Part shown: positions 52,416-60,969 of the stretch, piece by piece | Layout: the number at the start of each line of letters is the position of its first letter | Position numbering within the stretch: position 1 is the first letter of the stretch | Assembly: GCA_023664625.1 (NCBI GenBank) | Contig: JAMPFD010000009.1 | Span: forward strand, 1-64,000 | Origin: Bacillota bacterium | GTDB lineage: Bacteria > Bacteroidota > Bacteroidia > Bacteroidales > Bacteroidaceae | Direction: 5' to 3' | Length of the DNA stretch: 64,000 nucleotides | Program-made: the position numbers and the translations under genes | The notes under the pieces: generated by a model | The model's input: only the letters and a program-made list of their open reading frames with translations | What the model was told of the DNA's origin: nothing | Databases searched by the model: none

Positions 52416-53045
52416 ATGAAAAAGACTATCCTCTCACTTCTCGCCCTCGCCTCTCTTACGGCCGCCGGGGCGCAGGAAATTTACACGGCACAGTACTCTG
52501 ACTCCGCCCTCGTCAGAAAGGCGCAGGAATGGGCAGAGTCGGGACAATGGAAAAACGGATTTACAAAGGCCGTGCCTGACAACAGCGTCAACCTCACGGA
52601 CTTCTATATCCAATACAACAGGGAGCCGGAGACATGGAAGGCTCTCTTTGCATGGCTTGAAAAAACGGATTTGCTTGCCATTCCTGCCGGAAAGCATCTG
52701 ATAGAGGGCACGGACCTCATCGTAAGTGTGGAGGACAGCAAGAATGACGACCTCCAGAAGCGCAAGACGGAGAGCCACCGTTACAACTGTGACTTCATGT
52801 TCGTGGTGAAGGGCACTGAGGGCTTCCGCCTGCTTGACCATAAGACATCCACCCTGAGCACTAAATACACTTATGATGTGGTGCGATATGACTATGACCC
52901 AGCCAAGGCAAAGACCATAGAGTCTGTACCGGGACGCTTCCTCATCATGTTCCCGGAAGACTGGCACATTGCCAAAGTGAAGACCACAAAACCGGACCAG
53001 AAGATACGTGTCATCGTGGTAAAGATGCCGTACAGGTACAGATAA
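52416..53045 (+). CDS. secreted YhcH/YjgK/YiaL (DUF386) family protein
   Basis: 209 aa from ATG at 52416, which opens a signal peptide (MKKTILSLLALASLTAAGAQ). The DUF386 cupin-like fold follows: ALFAWLEKTDLLAIPAGKHLIEGTDLIVSVEDS, ESHRYNCDFMFVVKGTEGFRLLDHK, YDVVRYDY and RFLIMFPEDWHIAKVKT, then IRVIVVKMPYRY. The metal or sugar ligands usual for this family (E-x-H pair, His in F-P-x-D-x-H) are present. Cytoplasmic members act in sialic acid or N-acetylneuraminate-related sugar metabolism (anomerase role of YhcH/NanQ); an exported form would act on sugars in the periplasm. Monocistronic, closed by a GTTACC-containing terminator at 53229-53284. Confidence 0.85.
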   Translation: MKKTILSLLALASLTAAGAQEIYTAQYSDSALVRKAQEWAESGQWKNGFTKAVPDNSVNLTDFYIQYNREPETWKALFAWLEKTDLLAIPAGKHLIEGTDLIVSVEDSKNDDLQKRKTESHRYNCDFMFVVKGTEGFRLLDHKTSTLSTKYTYDVVRYDYDPAKAKTIESVPGRFLIMFPEDWHIAKVKTTKPDQKIRVIVVKMPYRYR

Positions 53046-53228
53046 GCATGACGATGTCTGCCGGCATGGAAAAAAACAGAAAACTCACCGTGTTTTCAGA
53101 ACTCACAAATCGCACAAAAACAAACGTTGCCTGAGAAGTTGCGAAATATCGCATAGATTTTCAAGCCCAGATATCCCATTGGCAGTCAACACAATAGCTA
53201 CAAAAACACACGACAGCGGCACACAGAA

Positions 53229-53284
53229 AGCCCCGCGTTCCGTAACCTTTTACACAGAAAATGGTAACGAAACACGGGGCTTTT
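53229..53284 (+). terminator. terminator built from GTTACC/GGTAAC arms
   Basis: Stem GCCCCGCGTTCCGTAACC pairs with GGTAACGAAACACGGGGC (few mismatches, 15-base loop) and is followed by TTTTAG. The arms contain the same CGTAACC/GGTAACG units as the palindrome clusters, so the repeat appears to serve as a terminator. Confidence 0.75.
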
Positions 53285-53362
53285 AGTATGTTTTTACCGA
53301 TCAAAAGGTTATCTTTCACGGCACCAACCGTTACCTTTCATCGGTCAAAAGGTAACGATTGG
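53285..53362. repeat. GTTACC/GGTAAC palindrome cluster 3
   Basis: Continues from the terminator: ACCGATCAAAAGGTTATC, then CCAACCGTTACCTTTCATCGGTCAAAAGGTAACGATTGG, whose arms CCAaCCGTTACCTTT / AAAGGTAACGaTTGG form a second hairpin. Confidence 0.75.
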
Positions 53363-53472
53363 TGTCATGAAGGCCTATTTTTTACCATAAAATATATGAT
53401 ATTTCCTATTATGACACACAAATAATTAGAAAACCCATTATATTTTTTTGACATTTTTTCAGCATATTCCCG

Positions 53473-53567
53473 TAAAAGACGCTGAATTTCATTATACCTT
53501 TTCTCGCCATGGCAGAACTGAAACGAGTTTCGTTCTGCTCATTTGGCTTAACGAAAACGTTGAATTT
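53473..53567. repeat. hairpin repeat element, copy 4
   Basis: AAAAGACGCTGAATTTC at the left, ACCTTTTCTCGCCATGGCAG, perfect stem GCAGAAC.GAAAC/GTTTC.GTTCTGC, then TTTGGCTTAACGAAAACGTT and GAATTT at the right. The best-preserved copy. Confidence 0.82.
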
Positions 53568-53620
53568 GCCAAGCCCCAATGACTTACTTTTGCGAAGCAT
53601 TTCCTAAACCGCAGGGAAGT

Positions 53621-53782
53621 AACTATTCAGCGGACATAAAAGCAACTAAATCCCAAGAAAACAAATCGTTATAAAAGCAGATAACTGAAAGTCAACTCAG
53701 AAATGAGTGCTTTTGCCTGAAATTTCAGTTGACTCAGATTTGTATTTGTGCCCTGTTAAAGGCAACACATCTCTGAACAGGT
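53621..53782. mobile_element. 162-bp MITE-like element type 2, copy 1
   Basis: Left end AACTATTCAGCGGA; right end is a degenerate complement (ATCTCTGAACAGGT). Internal sequence CCAAGAAAACAA.TCGTTA.AAAAGCAG, GAAAGT.AACTCAGAAAT.AGTGC and TTTTGCCTGAAATT.CAGTTG is shared with copy 2 at 54180 in the same orientation and order. Confidence 0.7.
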
Positions 53783-53813
53783 ACACGTAAATGCCCGGAT
53801 ACTCTGTGTGGAA

Positions 53814-54042
53814 AACCGCGTCAGCGGTTAAAAGAAGGTAGCCGTGGGTCGCAACCCACGGTTACATGAGCTTGAGACTCTTTAACCGACCGGTTTATCG
53901 GTCGAATAGCTATAAAGACTGTTTTATGTACTATGGCGTTGTAGAGTTTTATTCGACGAGAAATCGGACGTGAGAGATATATGTGACGGAAATTCCATGG
54001 GGTGCAACCCACGGCTACAATATTCAACCGCTAATGCGGTTA
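53814..54042. repeat. nested inverted repeat (REP-like) of about 230 bp
   Basis: Outer arms at 53814-53865 and 53991-54042 are inverted copies: each has an AACCGC..GCGGTT mini-hairpin next to GTAGCCGTGGGT.GCAACCCACGG. Inner arms GACCGGTTTATCGGTCGAAT (53888-53907) and its degenerate complement (53951-53971) face each other. The first arm also folds alone (GTAGCCGTGGGT/ACCCACGGTTAC, 53838-53864). No coding potential. Confidence 0.75.
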
Positions 54043-54179
54043 TAGGGGCATGCTGTTTATCCGGCTCATATTGTGTTGAAAATATATCCTTCTTTCATAT
54101 AAAAATGATTTTCAACAGTCTCTTATTTCTTTTCATCCATACCATCACCCGTATTTGCCATAACCGCAGGCAAAGCGGC

Positions 54180-54342
54180 AACTATTCAGCGGAAATAACA
54201 CAACTGAATTCCAAGAAAAACAACTCGTTACAAAAGCAGGCTGCTGAAAGTTAACTCAGAAATAAGTGCTTTTGCCTGAAATTGCAGTTGCCCCTGATTT
54301 CTATTACACTGCAAATCTGTAATAATAATCCGCTGAACAGTT
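54180..54342. mobile_element. 162-bp MITE-like element type 2, copy 2
   Basis: Terminal inverted repeats AACTATTCAGCGGA and TCCGCTGAACAGTT match at 13 of 14 bases. Interior as in copy 1. Both copies flank the nested inverted repeat at 53814-54042. Confidence 0.75.
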
Positions 54343-54415
54343 ATGCAGGAAACGTATTTTTGTTATAATTTTAAAATTATCGCGTGCGTGTAATCATATA
54401 TTAGAATAATTTCAC

Positions 54416-54423
54416 TAACTTTG
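54416..54423 (+). promoter_or_regulatory. -7 box of hflX
   Basis: TAACTTTG on the plus strand; the -33 is not clear. The 204-base leader to the hflX ATG contains a CGGCAG...CTGCCG pairing (about 54510-54542) but no known riboswitch that I can identify. Confidence 0.5.
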
Positions 54424-54627
54424 CAAGTCATAATGCACATTATCTAACTTTCGCAATTTTCGGCTGACAGGTTTTAGGTTGTGGGCGTTAGGTTTTTTAA
54501 GATTAACCGGCAGCATATTGACATCGGCTGGCAATCTGCCGACATCAGAATTTTACAACCACGACTCCCAACGACCTTCCGGTCATCAAGCTGAGCACTT
54601 GCGAAACTTGAATATATTGTTTTTTGA

Positions 54628-55929
54628 ATGAAAGAATTTGTAATATCAGAGACAAGATCTGAGACAGCCGTACTAGTCGGCATCATCACTCCACGGCAGA
54701 ACGAGGCGAAGACGACAGAATACCTTGACGAGCTGGAGTTCCTTGCCGACACTGCCGGCGCACGTGTGGTCAAACGCTTCACACAGCGCGTGACGGGTCC
54801 CTCGTCGGTCACATACGTAGGCAAGGGAAAACTGGAGGAAATTGCCGAATACATAAAGCAGTGTGAGGATGCCTACTACGACTGGCAGGACGAGTTCCAC
54901 GCACCTGAAGAAGGAGAGGGGCCACAGCCGGTAGGCATGGTGATCTTCGACGACGAGCTTTCCGCAAAACAGATGCGCAATATCGAGGCTGAACTGAAAG
55001 TGAAGATTCTCGACCGCACATCTCTTATCCTTGACATCTTTGCCATGAGGGCGCAGACGGCAAACGCGAAGACCCAGGTGGAACTTGCACAGTACCGCTA
55101 TATGCTTCCGCGCCTGCAACGCCTGTGGACCCACCTTGAACGTCAGGGCGGAGGCTCCGGAGGGGCAGGAGGCAAAGGCGGGTCGGTAGGTCTGAGAGGA
55201 CCCGGTGAGACACAGCTGGAGATGGACCGGCGCATAATCCTTAACCGCATGTCACTCCTGAAAGAAAGGCTCGCGGAAATTGACAAGCAGAAAACCACAC
55301 AGCGCAAGAACCGCGGTAGACTTATCCGCGTGGCTCTCGTCGGTTATACCAACGTGGGAAAGTCCACAATCATGAACCTGCTGGCAAAGAGTGAGGTGTT
55401 TGCCGAGAACAAACTCTTCGCCACACTTGACACTACGGTGAGAAAAGTGGTCATAGAAAACCTGCCCTTCCTGCTCGCAGACACAGTGGGATTTATCCGT
55501 AAGCTCCCGACCGACCTCGTGGATTCGTTCAAGTCTACTCTGGACGAGACGCGCGAGGCTGACCTGCTTCTGCATGTAGTGGACATCTCTCATCCTGACT
55601 TCGAGGAGCAGATCACGGTTGTAGAAAAGACCCTCGCCGACCTTGGATGCGCCGACAAGCCGTCAATGATTGTCTTCAACAAGATTGACGCCTACTCATG
55701 GACAGAACATGATGAGGACGACCTCACCCCTGTCAAGAAGAATGAGATACCGTTGGATGACCTGAAGAGAACATGGATGGCCAAGCTCAATGACAACTGT
55801 CTCTTCATCTCGGCAAGAGAGAAGGAGAACATCGACGAGTTCCGGGAGACGATATACAGAAAAGTCCGTGAGATGCACGTACAGAAATATCCTTATAACG
55901 ACTTCCTCTACGGCGACTACTCGGAATAG
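54628..55929 (+). CDS. hflX: GTPase HflX
   Basis: 433 aa. N-terminal HflX domain with GTGKLEEI-like YVGKGKLEEIAEYI, then DDELSAKQMRNIEAEL.VKILDRTSLILDIFAMRAQT and the glycine-rich GPGETQLEMDRR linker; G domain with G1 GYTNVGKS, G2 region, G3 DTVGFIRKLP, G4 NKID; C-terminal SAREKENIDEF. HflX splits stalled or hibernating ribosomes after stress. Monocistronic start from the -7 box at 54416; 125 bp of CCATAACC-like repetitive sequence follow before the DUF4954 gene. Confidence 0.95.
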   Translation: MKEFVISETRSETAVLVGIITPRQNEAKTTEYLDELEFLADTAGARVVKRFTQRVTGPSSVTYVGKGKLEEIAEYIKQCEDAYYDWQDEFHAPEEGEGPQPVGMVIFDDELSAKQMRNIEAELKVKILDRTSLILDIFAMRAQTANAKTQVELAQYRYMLPRLQRLWTHLERQGGGSGGAGGKGGSVGLRGPGETQLEMDRRIILNRMSLLKERLAEIDKQKTTQRKNRGRLIRVALVGYTNVGKSTIMNLLAKSEVFAENKLFATLDTTVRKVVIENLPFLLADTVGFIRKLPTDLVDSFKSTLDETREADLLLHVVDISHPDFEEQITVVEKTLADLGCADKPSMIVFNKIDAYSWTEHDEDDLTPVKKNEIPLDDLKRTWMAKLNDNCLFISAREKENIDEFRETIYRKVREMHVQKYPYNDFLYGDYSE

Positions 55930-56054
55930 CAGCCCGCAGCCGGTTATGGGATGCTGATTCCCGGTCATAGGCTTTATTATCAAGCCAAAACCGCAATCAC
56001 CAGCCCATAGCCTGCAACCCATAACCTACAATCAACGACCAATAACCACACACA

Positions 56055-57728
56055 ATGTACCGTGAACTGACAGACCAGGAGAAGGAACAGCTTGAATGCC
56101 AAGGCTGCCGATGCCATGAATGGACAAATATCGAAGTTGCAGAAGACTTCTCACCTCTGCATATACGCAACACTTACTTTGAAGGCCGCATACGCATCGG
56201 TGCCGACTGTAAGATTATCAATGTAGGCATAATACGCTCCACGCCGGAGGCGACATTCGGGGAGGGCGTGACAATCAGCGTCCTCAATGAAGCCGGTAAC
56301 GGAAATATTATTCTTTACTCTGACCTGACGGCGCAGATGGCGGCTCTCATGGTGAGAAATGCTGATGACGAGGGGGTCTGGGACAGGCTGAGAAACATGG
56401 TAATGCAGGAGATTGACATCACAAGACAGCCATGCACGACAATCGGGAACAGTGTCACAATCACTGACACGAGAGAACTGACAAACGTCATCATCGGCGA
56501 CGAGTGTGAGATCACAGGGGCAGCACGGCTCTCGGAGTGCACTCTCAAGAGCACTCCCGAAGCGAGCATCCTTGTCTCTGACGGTGTTATCTGCGACAAC
56601 TGCATAATACAGGCGGGAGCATCCGTGACGGATTTTGCCAAGCTCTACGACTCTTTCGTCGGCGAGGCATGCCACATCGGACGTGGATTCACATCGGAGA
56701 ACTCTGTGTTTTTTGCCAATTCGCACATGGACAACGGAGAGTCGTGTGCGGCTCTCTGCGGACCTTTCTCCGTATCGCACCATAAATCAACCTTGCTGAT
56801 CGGAGGAGAATATTCGTTCTACAATGCAGGCTCGGGAACGAACTTCTCTAACCATGCATACAAAATGGGGCCTATACACCGGGGCACGCTTATGCGCGGC
56901 TCAAAGACTGCCAGCGGCTCACATACCTTATGGCCTGCACAAGTAGGCACGTTCTCCATGCTAATGGGAAAGATACAGTGTCATCCTGACACGAGAAGCC
57001 TGCCTTTTTCCTATCTCATAGCACACGAGGACGGAACATATCTCGTACCTGGAAGGAACCTTACCACGGTCGGAACATACCGTGACATAGAGAAATGGCC
57101 GAAGCGCGACCGCCGTCCGAAAAACGGAAGGAAAACTCTGGTACAGTATGACTGGCTCAACCCGCTGGTCATACAGCAGTGTATCGAGGGGAAGCAGACA
57201 CTGGAGCAGCTGCTCAGGGAACAGGGCGGGAATGTCGCGGCATACCAATATAACGGCACTGTCATAAAAAATCATGCTTTGCAGAAGGGCATACGCTATT
57301 ATGACCTTGCCATAAGGATGGCGATGCTCTGCGCTCTTGAAGAGCACGAAGCCACACTTCCCCACTCTACCGTGGGGGCCGGGGAATGGACAGACATGCT
57401 CGGCATGCTCGCTCCGAAAACGGAGGTGGAGACTGTCGTTGACGATATACGCCGCGGAGAGCTGTCTGACATCAGTGACGTGGCGGCGGCTCTGGAACAT
57501 ATCCATAATGACTATGCCGAGCACAAATGGGCACTTGCCTACCGGGTCATACTTGACTACAATGGACTTGACTCACTTACCGATGACGACCGTGAGGCTC
57601 TTTCTAAGGAACTGGCGGGAGCACGTACCGAATGGCTTAATGCCATACGCCATGACGCAGAGCGCGAATATGAACTGGGAGACGTGGATGACAAAACGCT
57701 CAGCAGTTTTCTCGGAAAGATAAACTAA
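56055..57728 (+). CDS. DUF4954-family protein (left-handed beta-helix type)
   Basis: 557 aa. The N-terminal ~330 residues have hexapeptide-like periodicity (for example IRNTYFEGRIRIGADCKIINVGIIRS and LTNVIIGDECEITGAARLSECTLKSTPEASILVSDGVICDNCIIQAGASVTDFAKLYDSF, read in parts), ending in NFSNHAYKMGPIHRGTLMRGSKTASGSHTLWPAQVG; this recalls left-handed beta-helix acyltransferases and nucleotidyl-sugar enzymes. The C-terminal ~200 residues are helical. DUF4954 proteins are widespread in Bacteroidota with no known activity; a transferase role is a guess. Unremarkable neighbours (hflX, M16 peptidase). Confidence 0.82.
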   Translation: MYRELTDQEKEQLECQGCRCHEWTNIEVAEDFSPLHIRNTYFEGRIRIGADCKIINVGIIRSTPEATFGEGVTISVLNEAGNGNIILYSDLTAQMAALMVRNADDEGVWDRLRNMVMQEIDITRQPCTTIGNSVTITDTRELTNVIIGDECEITGAARLSECTLKSTPEASILVSDGVICDNCIIQAGASVTDFAKLYDSFVGEACHIGRGFTSENSVFFANSHMDNGESCAALCGPFSVSHHKSTLLIGGEYSFYNAGSGTNFSNHAYKMGPIHRGTLMRGSKTASGSHTLWPAQVGTFSMLMGKIQCHPDTRSLPFSYLIAHEDGTYLVPGRNLTTVGTYRDIEKWPKRDRRPKNGRKTLVQYDWLNPLVIQQCIEGKQTLEQLLREQGGNVAAYQYNGTVIKNHALQKGIRYYDLAIRMAMLCALEEHEATLPHSTVGAGEWTDMLGMLAPKTEVETVVDDIRRGELSDISDVAAALEHIHNDYAEHKWALAYRVILDYNGLDSLTDDDREALSKELAGARTEWLNAIRHDAEREYELGDVDDKTLSSFLGKIN

Positions 57729-57840
57729 ACGGCAACCGGGGTGAAAGTCTCATGTCTGTGAATCACACGTTGGCAAAAGACATGAAAGGCTGTACCCTGT
57801 TCCATAAAAAGCGACACTGTTACACAACTAAAATAATAAA

Positions 57841-60740
57841 ATGAAAAAACTGTTCCTCTCACTTGCAGTCGCCATGACTGTAATGACGACGGGTGCCAAA
57901 GAGCACAAATACACTACCGTGCCCGGCGACCCTATGCAGACAAGACTGTACACACTGCCTAACGGTCTGAAGGTCTATCTCTCCGTAAACAAGGAGAAAC
58001 CGCGCGTTACGGCACATATTGCCGTCAATACCGGACACCGTAACGACCCTGCCGACTGCACGGGACTTGCACATTATCTTGAGCATCTGATGTTCAAAGG
58101 TTCCAGGAAATTCGGCACGACGGACTATGTTGCCGAGAAACTGTACATCGACAAGATCACCTCTCTCTATGAAGAATATCGCAAACTGACAGATCCTGCC
58201 GAGAGGAAGGCTAAATATCACGAGATTGACTCTGTATCGCAGATTGCGGCACAGTACAATATACCGAACGAATACGACAAGCTCATGGCAGCCATCGGAG
58301 GTGACGGCTCCAACGCATATACTTCCTTCGACATCACTTGCTATACGGAAGACATCCCTTCCAACGAGATTCAGCGCTGGGCTGAGATACAGAGCGACAG
58401 ATTCCAGAACCTTGTCATGCGCGGTTTCCATACAGAGCTGGAGGCAGTATATGAGGAGAAGAACATCTCACTGAGCAACGACGGCGAGAAACTTTTTGAC
58501 GCTGTATTCGCAAAACTCTTCCCTTCTCACTCCTACGGCACACAGACTACCATAGGCACTCAGGACCATCTGAAGAATCCTTCGCTCGTCGAGATACAGA
58601 AATACTATGACCGTTACTACAAACCTAACAACATAGCAATATGCATGGCGGGAGATTTCGACTGCGACAATGTCATGGATATCCTTGAAGAACAGTTCGG
58701 AACATGGAAGCCCGGAAAAGATGTTTCCCCGCGCCAATTCGAGAAACAGCCACTGTTCACACAGCCTCAGGACACAACCGTTGTCGGTCAGGAAGAGGAA
58801 GAGATAATGATGGCATGGCGGTTTGAGGGTGCTGCCTCACACCAGTGTGACACTCTCGAGAAATCTCTGACATCATGCAGAACAGACGCTGCGGACTCAT
58901 TGACTTGGACATCAACCAGAAGATGCTGATGCAGAGTGGAGGTGCCGGCTCGTTCTCATTGAAGGACTACAGCATATTCCTCACATACGGCACACCAAAA
59001 GAAGGTCAGTCCCTCGACGATGTAAGAAAACTTCTCCTCGCAGAAATACAAAAACTCAAAGCCGGCGACTTTGACGATGACTTGCTCGTATCTATAATCA
59101 ACAACAAAAAGCGTCAGTATCTCCAGCAGATGGAGAACAACAGATCACGTGTGGGAATCATGGTTGACGCATTCATAAACAATCAGCCTTGGGAAGATCA
59201 GGTTCACCAGATTGAGCGCATGGCAAAAATCACAAAGGCTGACATCATTGCTTTTGCCAACAAATATCTTAACGACGGATATATCTGTGGATACAAACTC
59301 AAGGGCGAGGACAAAAACATCAAGAAAATCGAGAAACCGGTCATCACTCCTATACCGGCAAACCGCGACAAGGCCTCAACTTTCCTCACTGACCTCACCG
59401 CACGCACTGTAGAACCTATACATCCACAGTTCGTTGACTTCAACACCGACCTCACAAAGACGGCAACAAAGACAAAACTTCCTGTACTTTACGTGCAGAA
59501 TAAAGAAAACGGACTCTTCCAACTTGCCTTCCGATATGAGTTCGGCGACCGTGCCGACGTGCGCTATAATGTCATAAACGCCTATATTCCGTTACTCGGA
59601 ACGTCCAAAATGTCCAATGAACAGGTCAAGAAGCAGTTCTATAAACTTGCATGCGACTATTATGTCTCTGTAGGAAACACCAGTATCACCATCAGCCTTT
59701 CCGGCCTTGACGAAAACATGGAAGAGGCTCTCGCCCTTCTGGAGACTGTCATCAACGATGCAAAGGCTGACAAGTCGGTATATGACCTCTATGTGGAGAA
59801 TGAACTGAAAGACCGTGCCGAAAGCAAGAAGAACCAGAAAGTCTGCTTCAGATACCTTTGGGAATATGCCCTCCACGGCGCACAGAACGACGAGACCAAT
59901 GTACTTTCCGAGAAAGAACTTAAAGAAACAGATCCTGAAGTGTTCACCGACCTGCTGAAAGGCCTGTCACAAATGAAGCATACCGTACTTTATTACGGTC
60001 CCCGTTCAGCAAAAGACCTTACCAAGGTTGTGGAGAAGAATCATAAGGTTGCCAAGAATCTTACTGACGTTCCTTCAAACAAGGAATGGAAATGGACCAC
60101 AAGTGAGACTCCGCAAGTCATCATCGCACCGTATAAGGCAAACAACATCTACCTCAGGATGCTCAACAACGAGCAGAAGCCTCTTGACATTACCGCAATC
60201 CCTACGGCAACACTTTTCAACGAATATTTCGGAGGCGGCATGAACGCCATTGTCTTCCAGGAACTCCGTGAGACACGAGGACTGGCGTATAATGCCGGAG
60301 CTGTATATTCCATGCCTGCACGCAAGGAGAATCCGCAGTACTGGATGGAGCATATCATCTCACAGAACGACAAGATGACCGACTGCATAAACACCTTCAA
60401 GGAGATAACAGACAACATGCCTCAGACAGAGGCGAACTTCAATATAGCGAAGCAGAGCCTGCTGAAAAACATCGCTTCGGAGCGCACAACGAAGATGAAC
60501 ATCATCTATAAATATATCAACGCGCAGCTCAGAGGTCTTGACTATGACATTAACAAGACAATTTATGAGACCATACCGACAATGACCCTGCAGAATCTTG
60601 TTGACTTCGAGCAGACAAATATCAAGGGGAAACCGTTGCATTACGTAATCCTCGGTGACGAGAACGAACTCGACATGAAGTTCCTTGAGCAGACAGCACC
60701 GGTGAAGCGTGTGACACTTGAGGAAATCTTCGGATACTAA
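57841..60740 (+). pseudogene. M16 zinc metallopeptidase (insulinase-like), disrupted by a frameshift
   Basis: Signal peptide MKKLFLSLAVAMTVMTTGAK, then the inverted zinc motif HYLEH (78-82) with downstream Glu ligand in ELEAVYEEKNI and the first M16 repeat. At 58858-58862 the frame changes: reading phase 1 continues as EKSLTSCRTDAAD and stops at 58929, while the true continuation EISDIMQNRRCGLIDLDINQKM is in another phase and runs to 60740 with the rest of the two-repeat protein. The break is repaired by adding one base (GAGGAAATC in place of GAGAAATC). Intact, it would be about 966 aa and periplasmic. Either a true null mutation, a programmed shift (no slippery heptamer is present), or a sequencing error. 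Confidence 0.88.
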
Positions 60741-60811
60741 TCCGTTGCGTTAAAAGTGCAGAACGTCATGACAGACAGGCTTTTCAGCACTGGTCTTAAT
60801 GCAACGGACGG
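60741..60811 (+). terminator. hairpin after the M16 gene
   Basis: CCGTTGCGTTAA and TTAATGCAACGG form a long stem (with AGTGC/GCACT pairing inside) that starts right after the stop codon. No U-run follows, so it may be a terminator or an RNA-stability structure. Confidence 0.5.
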
Positions 60812-60828
60812 TGTGGAATAGTTATTCA

Positions 60829-60875
60829 GTTCCTCTTCGGAATGATACATCCTCACGTACCATTCCGAAGAGAAC
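60829..60875 (+). promoter_or_regulatory. stable hairpin in the leader of the fumarase gene
   Basis: GTTCCTCTTCGGAATG pairs with CATTCCGAAGAGAAC (about 15 bp, 16-base loop), ending 94 bases before the fumarase ATG. Function unknown: attenuator, terminator of a read-through message, or 5' stabiliser. Confidence 0.45.
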
Positions 60876-60969
60876 AGGAAGCAAAAAAGCAGGAAATCAT
60901 AAACAAGGAAATAAAAAAAACTCAAACAAGGAAATAAGAAACGACAAACAACAAAAACATAATATAACC

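Noticed and set aside
58850..58870. Programmed -1 frameshift in the M16 gene
   Set aside because: No X-XXY-YYZ heptamer or downstream pseudoknot is evident.
58875..60740. Second half of the M16 gene as an independent peptidase gene
   Set aside because: It starts in mid-domain without the HxxEH motif or a signal peptide and continues exactly where the first half breaks off; a frameshift is simpler.
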